Numbered from the stretch's first letter, positions 17,851 through 27,047 are shown. The stretch is DNA of 64,000 nucleotides from Pyrinomonadaceae bacterium (GCA_026129865.1 JAHCHG010000005.1:62001-126000); one strand, 5' to 3'. Made by a program: numbers and translations. The notes: generated from the letters alone by a model not told the origin.

Positions 17851-19391
17851 TGCCCGGCGCTCCCGTTGCGGCAATTTAGCACACGAAATATCGAAACCTC
17901 GGTTTTTGTTCCGGAATTCTTCTCATAAACGGACTCAAAAATTGGAGAGCCTTTCAAAACTTCAGAGAAATTTTCCATAAATCGATTTCTAGGAATCGAT
18001 CGGGCAGATGTTACAACAAAATCGGGACATTGAGTTCTGATAACATCGATCATTCCCTCGTGCGTTTTTACTTTTGGAAAGATCTGTTCGCCGTCTGCGT
18101 AAAATACGGGAAGTTTCGAAACGGAGAAGATCCGCGGTTTCGGCGGACCGTTCGATTTCATCCAGATCCCCGCGTCTTTAATCTCAGTCGGCAGATCGCG
18201 GGCGTTTATGAAGTAATTCGCCGGAAGTACGTAAACAAAGATCGCGGCAAGACAAACGCCAACGAAAGCTCGCGAATTTTTTTCGCTTTGCGGGCTCGCA
18301 GTCGAAAACGAACGAAAGAACCAGGCTTCGAGTTCGACAATTCCTTTAGCTATCCAACCGAAAAATATCGGCAAAAGTACATAGAAATAGCGCGTTTGCA
18401 CGACCGTCGCGGCGTATCCCAGAAATGTAACGAGGCAAAATGAGATCATGTAAATTTCGCGCTCCGTGCGAAGCCGGGTCCAGGGACTTCCAAATAATCC
18501 GAGACCGATAAGAAGCAGAAGAAAGACGGGTATAAGGTACGGAATATTCTTGTGGATCTCATTCAAGCTGTACGGAATTTCCTTTAGTATCGCAACAATC
18601 GGGCTGCCGGGAGGTTCGTCGGCGGCGAGCGCGTCATCGGAGAGCGCTCCGGACGCGACGTTTGCCTTGGCTTTGGCGCTGATCGTCCATTCGGACGTTT
18701 CGCCGCGGAGGTAGATCAAATAAGGTGCTGAAAGAATAAAGAATCCCAAAAATAAAACGGACAAATTGACACCGATCTTTTTTCCGAGCTTGCGATCCGA
18801 CTTGATCGTTTTGATTATTGCTAATGCCGCGAAATAGAACGGATACGCAAAAGCTTCCGGACGCGTTAGGTATGCAAGTGCAAAGAATATTCCCGCGCCC
18901 AAATATGCCGCGCGCGAATCCTGCTGAAGCGCTCTCCAACCGATGAACAGACTCGCTGTTATCAGGAGCAGATAAAGGCTTTCGGAACCTACATCAAAAA
19001 CTGATGTGTTTAGCAAATGCGGGTAGAAAACAGCCAGAACGGCTGCTATCAATGCGATCCGGCGATCATACGATTGTCTGACAAAGAAATAGATTGCGGG
19101 CGGCGCAAGTGAACCTGCGATAATCGATATGATAACGGCGGGAACAGTCAGTGAATCAATAAACACGGACGGAATTGCGATCAGCAAAGGATATAGCGGT
19201 GACCAGTAAGGATGGAGAAAACCTGAAAAATCTCCGTTCGCAAGATTTCGCGCGAGCGAAACGTAATGCATCTGGTCGCCGTCAACCAAAAGCTGGTTCG
19301 AAAACAAAAAAAGATCTAAGAGCCGCAAAACCGCGGCGGCGGCGAAAAGACTGACGACTGTCTTGTACTCGTTGTTTGAGATCTTCAGCAT
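17847..19391 (-). CDS. GT-C/GT39 (PMT/ArnT-like) membrane glycosyltransferase
   Basis: 514 residues with roughly ten or more TM helices and a soluble C-terminal tail. The first extracytoplasmic loop carries the acidic motif of this fold in LLVDGDQMHYVSLARNL, followed by LHPYWSPLYPLL, as in ArnT/PMT relatives. Enzymes of this type transfer one sugar from a polyprenyl-phosphate donor outside the cytoplasmic membrane. The preceding gene end lies 38 bases upstream and the downstream GT2 overlaps by four bases, so they are cotranslated. The acceptor may be the glycan made by this locus or an envelope protein or lipid. Confidence 0.85.
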   Translation of the reverse strand: MLKISNNEYKTVVSLFAAAAVLRLLDLFLFSNQLLVDGDQMHYVSLARNLANGDFSGFLHPYWSPLYPLLIAIPSVFIDSLTVPAVIISIIAGSLAPPAIYFFVRQSYDRRIALIAAVLAVFYPHLLNTSVFDVGSESLYLLLITASLFIGWRALQQDSRAAYLGAGIFFALAYLTRPEAFAYPFYFAALAIIKTIKSDRKLGKKIGVNLSVLFLGFFILSAPYLIYLRGETSEWTISAKAKANVASGALSDDALAADEPPGSPIVAILKEIPYSLNEIHKNIPYLIPVFLLLLIGLGLFGSPWTRLRTEREIYMISFCLVTFLGYAATVVQTRYFYVLLPIFFGWIAKGIVELEAWFFRSFSTASPQSEKNSRAFVGVCLAAIFVYVLPANYFINARDLPTEIKDAGIWMKSNGPPKPRIFSVSKLPVFYADGEQIFPKVKTHEGMIDVIRTQCPDFVVTSARSIPRNRFMENFSEVLKGSPIFESVYEKNSGTKTEVSIFRVLNCRNGSAGQ

Positions 19392-19429
19392 AAGAGGTCA
19401 AAAACTTCCCGGCGACACTGAGAGAAAAA

Positions 19430-20491
19430 CTATCTGTTCGCAGGTGGTTCCGCCGCGACGGAAGTCGTTGCGGCATCCTTTTCTAAGAATCCGAAAAATC
19501 GCGGGACTGAATAGATCAATACGCAATATGCAAAGGCGGCACCGCTGTACAAAAAATAGAGAAACTGCCACGGGATCGTCATCGCTGCAAACAAAACTCC
19601 TTTTTCCCGGGCGAAAAAAAGGAAGATCTGTCTATTGAGCAGAACGATCGCGAAAATGCTCAACGCCGGAACTATCAGCAGCCACGGAAAAAGGAACGAG
19701 CAGGGTAACGAAAGAATCGTCAGCGCAACAAATACCGCACAGGCGCGGTCGGTTGATTTGAGATTCATATCGTTGACCAACCCCTGCGATGTCAGGATCA
19801 ATTTCGACCAAGGCAGCGCGCGGCAAAATATCTCTGTTTTCAGCATTTGAATCGTGCGCCATTCTTTTAAATGCTTTGCCTGAATTTCACGGTCGAGCAT
19901 TATCCTGTGTCCTTTTTGGCGGAGGCGCACGCCGAGATCAATGTCTTCGATCGACGGAACTTCAAATTTTTCTTCATCAAAACCGCCGAAATCTAAAAAA
20001 ACCGTCCGCTTCACAGCGCCCAATCCCGACCAGAATGTCGATGCTTCGGGATTTGAAGTCTGGTGAACAAAATGATGCTGAAGATTCTTATACTGCGACA
20101 AGAAATTTGTTTTAGCCGGACGGTTGTCATAAGAACCAAAAACGGCAGATATTTCGGGGCTGGAAGTGAATCGTTCGGCAAATTTACGCAAAGTATCCGG
20201 TTTGACAACTACGTCCGCGTCGACGAAGACCAGGATCTCAGCCGCTGAAATCTTCGCAGCCAGATTTCTTGCGTGCGCCGGACCCGATTGTTGCCGCTCG
20301 GTTTCAATGACCTTTGCGCCGAACGAGCGGCAAATTTCTGCGCTTTCGTCGGTCGATCCGTCGTCGACAGCGATCACTTCAAAATCGCGAAAATCGGAAG
20401 AAAATATGGCTTCCAAACACGCCGGAAGAAACTCCGCACCGTTATAAACAGGGACGATCACCGAAAGCGTTTTCGAAATAGAATTGTTCAT
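19430..20491 (-). CDS. GT2-family glycosyltransferase with C-terminal TM helices
   Basis: 353 residues from the ATG at 20491 (a GTG six bases earlier is possible). The GT-A domain has LSVIVPVYNGAEFLP, VDDGSTDES with the first acidic pair, and FVDADVVVKPDTL, the DxD metal site. Residues about 255-335 hold two or three TM helices that anchor it in the inner membrane. This arrangement is common in exopolysaccharide chain-extension enzymes. It lies 35 bases after the deacetylase gene, in the same leftward operon. Confidence 0.88.
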   Translation of the reverse strand: MNNSISKTLSVIVPVYNGAEFLPACLEAIFSSDFRDFEVIAVDDGSTDESAEICRSFGAKVIETERQQSGPAHARNLAAKISAAEILVFVDADVVVKPDTLRKFAERFTSSPEISAVFGSYDNRPAKTNFLSQYKNLQHHFVHQTSNPEASTFWSGLGAVKRTVFLDFGGFDEEKFEVPSIEDIDLGVRLRQKGHRIMLDREIQAKHLKEWRTIQMLKTEIFCRALPWSKLILTSQGLVNDMNLKSTDRACAVFVALTILSLPCSFLFPWLLIVPALSIFAIVLLNRQIFLFFAREKGVLFAAMTIPWQFLYFLYSGAAFAYCVLIYSVPRFFGFLEKDAATTSVAAEPPANR

Positions 20492-20526
20492 TTCCACAGA
20501 GTTAGTTGAGTGTTAGTTTTTCGCCA

Positions 20527-21291
20527 TCAAGCGATCGCCGCTCGAAATTTTCTGAGAACGTTTCTGCAGCCGATATAACCGTCGAAGATCGAAGATTCGA
20601 TCATTCCGAGGATCTTGCGGTTAGAAAGATAATAGGCATCGAGCCTTTCAAGCGCATAAATATCACTTTTCCGGGAAACTTTTCCGAGCAAGGTGGAACA
20701 GGCAGCGTCGTATTGTTCCGACGCGGATCTTTTGACGAAATCGTTATATTCGCCGAACGGATAAGCAAACGTTGATACCTTTTTACCGAGCTTGTCTTCG
20801 ATCATTTTTTTTGAATCGATCAGCTCAGCTTTAACCTCGCCGGGCTTCAAACGCGCAAGGCTGCGGTGCGTCATCGTATGCGATCCAAATTCGATCCCGG
20901 CATTTGCCGCTTCGCGAATCTCGTTCCACGACATAAGTTGGCTGCGCGGAAGTTCAGGCGGATTGCCTTCCCAATCGTTGTGCTTTCCGCAGAAAGCCGC
21001 GACAAGAAATACGGTCGCGCCGAAACCGCAGTTACTCAGAATCGGAAGCGCATCTTCGTAAAAGTTTCTGAATCCGTCGTCGAACGTCAGTACAACAGTT
21101 TTCTCCGCGGGTTTTCCATTTTCCCGAAGCTCGTTCAAGAACGTGTCCAACGACACCGCGCGAAACCCGATCTCGCGCAGAAGTTCCATTTCGGTCTTAA
21201 ATTCCGAGCGTGATTTGGAAATTACAGAACCGCTCGGGTCTATCGAATGATATGTGAGCACCGGAAACTTTAGATCGTTTGAATAGAGCAT
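20527..21291 (-). CDS. NodB-type polysaccharide deacetylase
   Basis: 254 residues with the carbohydrate esterase family 4 motifs in place: TFDDGF (Asp71, Asp72), GSHTMTH (His138, His142 metal ligands) and FAYPFG at about 175-180. These metal-dependent enzymes remove N- or O-acetyl groups from glycans. There is no signal peptide or TM segment, so it probably acts on a cytoplasmic lipid-linked intermediate, as in clusters making partly deacetylated amino-sugar polymers. The start codon shares one base with the upstream GT4 stop, which indicates translational coupling. Confidence 0.92.
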   Translation of the reverse strand: MLYSNDLKFPVLTYHSIDPSGSVISKSRSEFKTEMELLREIGFRAVSLDTFLNELRENGKPAEKTVVLTFDDGFRNFYEDALPILSNCGFGATVFLVAAFCGKHNDWEGNPPELPRSQLMSWNEIREAANAGIEFGSHTMTHRSLARLKPGEVKAELIDSKKMIEDKLGKKVSTFAYPFGEYNDFVKRSASEQYDAACSTLLGKVSRKSDIYALERLDAYYLSNRKILGMIESSIFDGYIGCRNVLRKFRAAIA

Positions 21292-22565
21292 TAATTAAAA
21301 GATCCGACCGCGCTCACTGCCTTTTTGCGGGCAGCATTTGTCGATTTCCGCTTTTGAGGCTTGATCGCCAGTTGTCGCTCGACAATTCCGAGATATTTTT
21401 CCAAATGTGCGGTTTCGTTCCAGTTGCGCAAAAATGCGTCGAAACCCTTGTTGCCTAGTTCCGTCCGCAGCTCCGGATATGAGCCGAGTTTGTCCATCGC
21501 GGCAATTAGTTCGCGGTCGCTGCCGTAAATAAATCCGCCGCCGCTTTCTTTGACGGTTTCGGGCAGGGCGCCGAGATCGTTTACAATGACGGGCGTTTTG
21601 CGTGAAAACGCTTCGATCACAATAATTCCGAAAGTCTCGTAGCAGATCGACGGCACAACGACCGCCACGGCTGAAGCGTAAAGGTCCTGTAGATCGCTCT
21701 GCGCCAAACGCCCGAGAAAATGAACATTCGAAACGCCGTTTGCTTGTATCTCGAGCTCGGTTCGATAATCACCGTCGCCTGCGATCAAAAGATCAAAGTT
21801 CGGACGGTTTTTAAAGATCGGGATCAAATTTTGAACTCCCTTGATCTTTTCCAACCTGCCGACAAAAAGAAAATACGGACGCTCGCGCCTGGTCGATTTA
21901 ACCGGTTCCGATTTCGGTGTCGGCAGAAAATAAGGAAGATGTTCGATCGGAATATCGAGTCCGGCGTCGAGATGTTTCGTTAATGTAAAACGGCTCGGCG
22001 ACAGAAATTTGTCCACATGCTTTACCATCGCTTTTAGCTTTCCGGAGTATCGCCACAATTGCGGCGGTCGTTTGCCGCGGATCTGACATTTAAGACAGTC
22101 TTTCGTCCGGCAAACTTCGCGGTCATATTTCCATAGCACATGCATCGGGCAGATCAGCCAATGTTCGTGGGTTGTGTAAAGTTTTACGGCATTGCCCAGC
22201 GCCAGTGCCGACAAGCCGATCAGCGACATGTTGTTGTAATGAATTACGTCGTAATCGTTATTTTTCAGCGCGTCGACGAGTTCGGGTTTGAATAAGACCG
22301 ACCCGGTTTGCTGCGTCGCAAGCGGAGAAAAGAAACCCTTTCCGCTTCTAAGTCCGCGAACATTAACATTTTCATTCAGCGGAAAATCCCCCGACGGTTC
22401 TTTTCCGTTCATTAAAACGAAGGCGTCTTCGCAATGGAAAACATCGACCGAATGACCGCGCTTGCCCAGTTCGTTGCTCAAACGATAAATATGCATGGCG
22501 TCGCCGCCGAAGCTATAGGGCGGAAAAAAGGTCGACACCATGCAAAATTTTAGCTTTCTCTTCAT
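21291..22565 (-). CDS. GT4-family glycosyltransferase
   Basis: 424 residues of GT-B fold. The N-terminal domain starts FCMVSTFFPPYSFGGDAMHIYRL, with the glycine-rich loop for the acceptor side. The donor domain has FVGRLEKIKGVQNLI and the EX7E-type region around YETFGIIVIEAFSRKTP. A C-x2-H-like cluster with CxxxxCLKCQ at about 150-165 suggests a small metal-binding insert seen in some GT4 members. It retains the sugar configuration and uses an NDP- or GDP-sugar in the cytoplasm. It overlaps both neighbours by one to four bases. Confidence 0.9.
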   Translation of the reverse strand: MKRKLKFCMVSTFFPPYSFGGDAMHIYRLSNELGKRGHSVDVFHCEDAFVLMNGKEPSGDFPLNENVNVRGLRSGKGFFSPLATQQTGSVLFKPELVDALKNNDYDVIHYNNMSLIGLSALALGNAVKLYTTHEHWLICPMHVLWKYDREVCRTKDCLKCQIRGKRPPQLWRYSGKLKAMVKHVDKFLSPSRFTLTKHLDAGLDIPIEHLPYFLPTPKSEPVKSTRRERPYFLFVGRLEKIKGVQNLIPIFKNRPNFDLLIAGDGDYRTELEIQANGVSNVHFLGRLAQSDLQDLYASAVAVVVPSICYETFGIIVIEAFSRKTPVIVNDLGALPETVKESGGGFIYGSDRELIAAMDKLGSYPELRTELGNKGFDAFLRNWNETAHLEKYLGIVERQLAIKPQKRKSTNAARKKAVSAVGSFN

Positions 22566-23767
22566 TTGCGCGCCGCATGCAGGGCGATTCCCACCGGAGA
22601 TTCGTCCGCCAGTTCGCTAAAAACGTCGATCGTTTCGCGGGCGGCGCGGTCCCATGAATATAAAGCGGCGCGTCGTTTTCCCTCGGCAGCCATTTTTCTT
22701 CGTTGTTCGGGATTTCGCAGAACTGTTTCGATAATCTTTGCCATCTCCTCAATATCCAAGGGATCAAAAAACATTCCGGCGTTCCCGACAACTTCCGGAA
22801 GCGATCCTCTGCTGCTAGCCGCGACCGGCAAACCGCACGACATCGCTTCTATTGCCGGCAATCCAAAACCTTCTTCAAGAGAAGGAAAAACAAGCAGCGC
22901 GGCAGTGTTGTAAAGGATCGCAAGATCTTTATCCGCGACAAATCCGGTAAAAACGACCTTTTCCTCGAGCCCGAGTTCGGCGATCTGTTTTTTCAATGCG
23001 GGATAAGCCGAATAGAACGGATCGTCCTTGTAATCGCCAACGAGGACGAGTTTCAACTTCGGATTGCCCTTTTGCAGATGATCAAAAGCCGATATGAGAG
23101 AGTCCAGATTCTTATGCGGGCTGATCCCGCCGACCGATAAGAGAAACTTGCTGTCAGCAGAAAGCCCGAATCGCGCAAGGGATTTCGCCATGTCTGTATC
23201 AAGAGTCATTTCTTGAAAAACGGGATCCGTTCCTTCACTGACAACGCGAATTTTTTCTTGCGGAATTCGAAAATAATTTGAGATCTCGGATCGCGAGTGA
23301 TTTGAAACTGTTAAGAATAGTTCTGCCCGGCTGACCGCCGCTTTCTGTTTAAGTTTCCATGCGATCTTCGCTTTGAGATTTGGAAAGATCAGATCGGGAT
23401 TGTGGTCCGCGATTACATCATGGATGGTTACAATGACCTTTGACCGGTTCAAAATAGGAAAATACGAATAAACGGCAGGAAAAAAGAATACGTCAATTTC
23501 GCGGCGAAAAACTTCGCGGGACATCGCCCAAATATCTTTTAGCGACCTGCTCGAATCAGCCGAAACATTTACCTGTGAAGCCGACGTACGTACTGAAACA
23601 GTCTCAACGCCGGTCGGCAGCGAAACCTCATTTGCCGTCATTTCGTCGATAAAAAAGATGTAATCATTTGAACGGTCGGTCTTCAGGATGCTTTTCATCA
23701 GCTCGCGCGTAAATCTTCCGAAACCGCGCGTGTTTCCCCAACAGCTTGCATCGACACCAATCCGCAT
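22562..23767 (-). CDS. GT4-family glycosyltransferase
   Basis: 401 residues, GT-B fold. The start MRIGVDASCWGNTRGFGRFTREL is typical of the WbaZ/mannosyltransferase-like branch of GT4. The donor site motifs are FLLSVGGISPHKNLDSLI and FPSLEEGFGLPAIEAMSCG (EX7E with Glu at both ends), followed by SRGSLPEVVG. It probably adds a hexose such as mannose or glucose to the growing lipid-linked chain; the exact donor is a guess. It overlaps the next gene by four bases and lies six bases after the upstream GT2. Confidence 0.9.
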   Translation of the reverse strand: MRIGVDASCWGNTRGFGRFTRELMKSILKTDRSNDYIFFIDEMTANEVSLPTGVETVSVRTSASQVNVSADSSRSLKDIWAMSREVFRREIDVFFFPAVYSYFPILNRSKVIVTIHDVIADHNPDLIFPNLKAKIAWKLKQKAAVSRAELFLTVSNHSRSEISNYFRIPQEKIRVVSEGTDPVFQEMTLDTDMAKSLARFGLSADSKFLLSVGGISPHKNLDSLISAFDHLQKGNPKLKLVLVGDYKDDPFYSAYPALKKQIAELGLEEKVVFTGFVADKDLAILYNTAALLVFPSLEEGFGLPAIEAMSCGLPVAASSRGSLPEVVGNAGMFFDPLDIEEMAKIIETVLRNPEQRRKMAAEGKRRAALYSWDRAARETIDVFSELADESPVGIALHAARK

Positions 23768-23773
23768 ATTTTC

Positions 23774-24667
23774 TCAACGCCAACGGCGCGAACTGCCTCC
23801 ATCGCCCCGCAGATAACCGGAAAATTCGCCGAACGACCAAAAGAACATCAAAAATATCAGGACCGGCAGCGAACGGATCAGCTCCTTGTAGTGTCGACCT
23901 TTCTGAACCGTCGTTCGGATGATGCGGGCAGGCAAGACGATCGGAAGAGCGAGCGAAGCGGCTGTGTAAAAAGATCGCCCGATAATGTCCGACCGGTCGC
24001 AGCGCCGCGCGGCGAATGCGCGGGCATGAAAGTAGCAGTGTCCGGCAGCCCGGTTAAATCCGTATTCTTTGTTGAAATAAACGATCGCTTCGGGCGACAT
24101 CGCAAGCTTGTGCCCGCTTTTCTTAAGAGCATTGTTTACAAAGGTTTCGTAAAATCCGCGACTAAAATGTTCGCGAACTTCTGCGAGAGCATTTTGTTTA
24201 TATGATAAATTCAGCCCCGAAAGTGTTTCGATCGCGCCTTCCGAGTTAGGCGGCATAAACTTGCCGTAATCGTAAAAATAGACAGCCCAATCGAGCGTAT
24301 TTTCGACCGCGGCGTTCTCGACTGAGCCGCCGACCGCAGAAAATTCGGAATCGTGAGCTTTTTTTATCTTCTCAGCCCAACCCGGATCAAGAAAACAGAT
24401 GTCTTCGATCAAAGCGACGACCGCGCCGGCTGCCAGCTGTATTCCGGCAGTTCGCAATTCGGGAACGGTTTTTTGAGTTTCAAATTGAACAAAAGTTGCG
24501 GGGATCGGAAGTTTGATCTCGATAAAAGGAAAATTAGCCGCAACGATCACTTCGACATCTTCGAGATCGGTTTGATGCTTGATCGAATCGAGGCATTTCG
24601 CAAGTGCAGCCTCGCCGTTCCATGCCGCGACGACAATTGAAAGTGTTGTGTTCTTTCTTTTAATCAT
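23774..24667 (-). CDS. GT2-family glycosyltransferase, ED-x-C subtype
   Basis: 297 residues. The GT-A start is LSIVVAAWNGEAALAKCLDSI. The acidic metal site region reads ALIEDICFLDPGW, and VGGSVEN follows. The C-terminal part (about 230-290) has two hydrophobic segments. The same layout (EDHC, VGGAVEN, similar tail) occurs in the GT2 at 27764 on the other side of the divergent promoter, so the two are paralogues. Neither has a classical DxD, but both keep ED in its place. Activity is likely, substrates unknown. Confidence 0.82.
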   Translation of the reverse strand: MIKRKNTTLSIVVAAWNGEAALAKCLDSIKHQTDLEDVEVIVAANFPFIEIKLPIPATFVQFETQKTVPELRTAGIQLAAGAVVALIEDICFLDPGWAEKIKKAHDSEFSAVGGSVENAAVENTLDWAVYFYDYGKFMPPNSEGAIETLSGLNLSYKQNALAEVREHFSRGFYETFVNNALKKSGHKLAMSPEAIVYFNKEYGFNRAAGHCYFHARAFAARRCDRSDIIGRSFYTAASLALPIVLPARIIRTTVQKGRHYKELIRSLPVLIFLMFFWSFGEFSGYLRGDGGSSRRWR

Positions 24668-25032
24668 TAGCGCGAGCCTTTCAGCCAGACAACGGCATTG
24701 TAAATAGAACCGATTATCAAACCGCCGACGTATCCGCAGACAAATGCATACGCGGCGCCGATCAGACTTCCCAGAAAAGTAACGTCATACCAAATGAAAA
24801 AATTTGAAAGCAGACCAAGATGCGGTCCGACTTCTTCGCCGCCCTTGAGAACCAGCCAATTTGTCGCAACAAACAGCGCAATTGCGCAAAGAATGCCGAT
24901 AACAAATCCAAGGATATGACCATTAAGTTTGATTACCGCATTCTTTAAAAGCTTTTCTTCGGTAGATCGTGCGCTTTGCATTTTTAATTGATTTCCGTAC
25001 ATTTCTCCGGCGTTTTGATCAGTTGTAGTCAT
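24667..25032 (-). CDS. Small two-TM membrane protein, paralogue of the 26540 protein
   Basis: 121 residues: a polar N-terminal tail of about 40, then two TM helices. The first contains ALFVATNWLVLKGGEEVGPHLGLL and the second GSLIGAAYAFVCGYVGG. The core motif FVATN-LVLKGG-VGP-L-LL-FF-Y--TF-GSLIG is shared almost word for word with the 140-residue product at 26540, on the other side of the flavoenzyme gene. I know of no assigned function. Both ends overlap neighbouring genes by one to four bases, so it is made in step with the flavoenzyme and the GT2. Confidence 0.8.
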   Translation of the reverse strand: MTTTDQNAGEMYGNQLKMQSARSTEEKLLKNAVIKLNGHILGFVIGILCAIALFVATNWLVLKGGEEVGPHLGLLSNFFIWYDVTFLGSLIGAAYAFVCGYVGGLIIGSIYNAVVWLKGSR

Positions 25033-26525
25033 ACGATCCTCTTCGGTACAAGCGGCTGGGTTGCGGCTACGTTCCGGGCGTCGCTTTCCTCAGCGCGTGT
25101 AACTTCTTCGTGATATTCCTTGTCCTCGTTAACGCTCCAAATGTCGTAATTGGCACCGAGAATGTTTTTCACCGCGAGCATTGCGGTCAGCATTGAGTGA
25201 TCCTGGTTGTTGTATTTATGCATCCCATTTCTGCCGACAAGATAAAGATTTTTGAAATCTGCGAGAAAGCTTTTGATAGTTTCAAGCGCTTCGGCATAAA
25301 CGGAATCGTAAACAGGATAGGCTTTCGGCATTCGAACGACCGCGCCGTCTTCGATATCCTTTTTCTTAACGAGTCCGAGCGTCTCAAGTTCGTTCGACGC
25401 AAGTTCGATCAGTTCATCGTCGGGCGTATTCCAAAGTCCATCGCCCTTGAAGCAAAAATACTCGAGTCCCAGACATGTTTTGTTCGGATCCGGAACCATT
25501 TCCGGACTCCAATTTTTGAAGTTCTGTATCCTGCCGACCTTGACGGCGGAATCGTGAATATAAATCCAGTTATCCTTAAAAAGATCGGCTTGATTGATGA
25601 TCAGTGAAACCGTCAGAAAGTCCCGGTACGCAAGAAGCTCGGCGGCTCTGATAACGTCTTTCGGCGGTTTAGGCGACATTTTTCGCACCAATTCGCGGAT
25701 CGGCATGCTGCTGATAAAGTCCGACCCCGGAACAAGCTCGCGGTTGCCGTTCGTGCCGATCTCGAGCGCGGTGATACGGTTCGTTTTCCATTCGATCTTT
25801 TCGACGCAGGATTCCATTTTTAAAGTACTGCCGCGGGCTTGAATCTTGTCGGCGACCATTTCCCACATTTGTCCGGGACCTTTTTCCGGATAATCAAATG
25901 CGTCGATCAAGGTTTTTATCACCTCGCCGTCATTATCTTTTTGCGATGCGAGAATGGCGTTCTTTATGGTCGATAACAGCGAAAGACCTTTTATCCGCTG
26001 CGCCGCCCAGTCTGCGGATATTTCGCTGCAGGGAATTCCCCAGACCTTTTCCGTGTAGGTTTTGAAAAACGTATTAAAGAGACGTTTGCCAAACCTGTTG
26101 CTGACCCAATCTTCAAACGTCGATTCGTTTTTGGTCGGCAGAACCTGAGCCTTCATATAACTGCAAAGCAGTAAAAAACTGTTGAATATCCCGAGCCCGA
26201 GCAAAGCGTTCGTCGCTTTCAGCGGATAGAAAAAGAATTTCCGGTTGTAATATATCCGCGACAGCCGCGAGCGGCGAAGAAATTTCTTTTCACCGAGAAC
26301 TTCGCGCCACATTTCGTCAACCGCTTTCACTTTTGTGAAAAACCGGTGTCCGCCGATGTCGAAAAGATAACCTTTGTAATTTACCGTCCGCGAAATTCCG
26401 CCGACGACGTTGTCTTTTTCAAGTACGACCGAAGGGACTTTTTCTTTGCATAATTGGTAAGCGGCTGTAAGTCCGGCTGGTCCGGCACCGATTATGACCA
26501 CATTTTTCTTAGATTTATCAGGCAT
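25029..26525 (-). CDS. UDP-galactopyranose-mutase-like FAD oxidoreductase
   Basis: 498 residues from the ATG at 26525 (a TTG at 26543 would overlap the upstream stop). The N-terminal dinucleotide fold has VVIIGAGPAGLTAAYQL, then EKDNVVGGISRTV and FDIGGHRFFTK, all typical of the amine-oxidase/UGM-like superfamily. EKVWGIPCSEISADWAAQRIKG is a signature of the glycan-locus branch often annotated as protoporphyrinogen-oxidase-like or UGM-like. True UGM interconverts UDP-Galp and UDP-Galf; this branch is uncharacterised as far as I know. Flanked by two paralogous small membrane proteins. A second member lies at 36024. Confidence 0.88.
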   Translation of the reverse strand: MPDKSKKNVVIIGAGPAGLTAAYQLCKEKVPSVVLEKDNVVGGISRTVNYKGYLFDIGGHRFFTKVKAVDEMWREVLGEKKFLRRSRLSRIYYNRKFFFYPLKATNALLGLGIFNSFLLLCSYMKAQVLPTKNESTFEDWVSNRFGKRLFNTFFKTYTEKVWGIPCSEISADWAAQRIKGLSLLSTIKNAILASQKDNDGEVIKTLIDAFDYPEKGPGQMWEMVADKIQARGSTLKMESCVEKIEWKTNRITALEIGTNGNRELVPGSDFISSMPIRELVRKMSPKPPKDVIRAAELLAYRDFLTVSLIINQADLFKDNWIYIHDSAVKVGRIQNFKNWSPEMVPDPNKTCLGLEYFCFKGDGLWNTPDDELIELASNELETLGLVKKKDIEDGAVVRMPKAYPVYDSVYAEALETIKSFLADFKNLYLVGRNGMHKYNNQDHSMLTAMLAVKNILGANYDIWSVNEDKEYHEEVTRAEESDARNVAATQPLVPKRIV

Positions 26526-26539
26526 TTTGTTGTAGCGGA

Positions 26540-26962
26540 TCAAGGATTGTCAATAAAATCGTTAACTGTTGAAACTGAGCTTTTAAATTTTAAAATTGCT
26601 ATGTAAAGGGCGATGATCGAGTTCCGCAAAAAGGCGATCGTCCAGCCGGCAGCAAATCCGGTAATGAGACCGTAAAAGAAACCGATCAAACTTCCGGTAA
26701 AGGTGATCTCGTATCCGCCGAAAAATTGTTCGAGTAGAATCAAATTCGGTCCGACCACATCGCCGCCTTTTAAGACAAGAAGATTCGTAGCGACAAATAG
26801 TGCGGTTCCGAAAAAAGTGCCGACGGCAATTCCGAGAGCGGTTTTGTCGAGCCGGGAAAGCGAGCTTAGCAACAAAATTTCCGTCGCTTCCTGATCGTCG
26901 GAAATGTCCCCGGTTACAGGCGGGTTTTTTTCGGGAATGCTTTCAACGTTTTTGGATATCAT
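26540..26962 (-). CDS. Small two-TM membrane protein, first gene of leftward operon
   Basis: 140 residues: an acidic N-terminal tail of about 42, then two TM helices carrying ALFVATNLLVLKGGDVVGP and TFTGSLIGFFYG, the same core as the 121-residue product at 24667. The C-terminus adds about 25 residues with a further hydrophobic stretch. There is no known function. It opens the leftward glycan operon behind an attenuator-like leader (26985-27047). Being the first gene, next to a flavoenzyme and duplicated on its other side, it may anchor or regulate that enzyme; this is inference only. Confidence 0.8.
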   Translation of the reverse strand: MISKNVESIPEKNPPVTGDISDDQEATEILLLSSLSRLDKTALGIAVGTFFGTALFVATNLLVLKGGDVVGPNLILLEQFFGGYEITFTGSLIGFFYGLITGFAAGWTIAFLRNSIIALYIAILKFKSSVSTVNDFIDNP

Positions 26963-26984
26963 GGTCGGAAAATCATTGAGACAG

Positions 26985-27047
26985 AAAAAAAGGGATTGGC
27001 GAAGTAATCGCCCAAACCCTTTAGGGAAGCCGCGCTATGCGGCGGAC
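26985..27047 (-). promoter_or_regulatory. Attenuator-like leader of leftward glycan operon
   Basis: Minus-strand order: a GC-rich hairpin (CCGC...GCGG, plus 27032-27047), then CTTCC, then CCCTAAAGGG, then an intrinsic terminator built from the same GGG (AAAGGG at the left arm, CCCTTT at the right arm) ending in seven T, only 23 bases before the start codon at 26962. The GGG can pair with the upstream CCC or the downstream CCC, so antiterminator and terminator exclude each other. No known riboswitch class was recognised. Two other leaders in this locus look similar. Confidence 0.5.

Noticed and set aside
26985-27047. c-di-GMP-I (GEMM) riboswitch upstream of the leftward glycan operon
   Set aside because: The conserved GEMM strings (for example GGCAAACC and ACGCAAAGCC) are absent, so only an unclassified attenuator-like structure is claimed.
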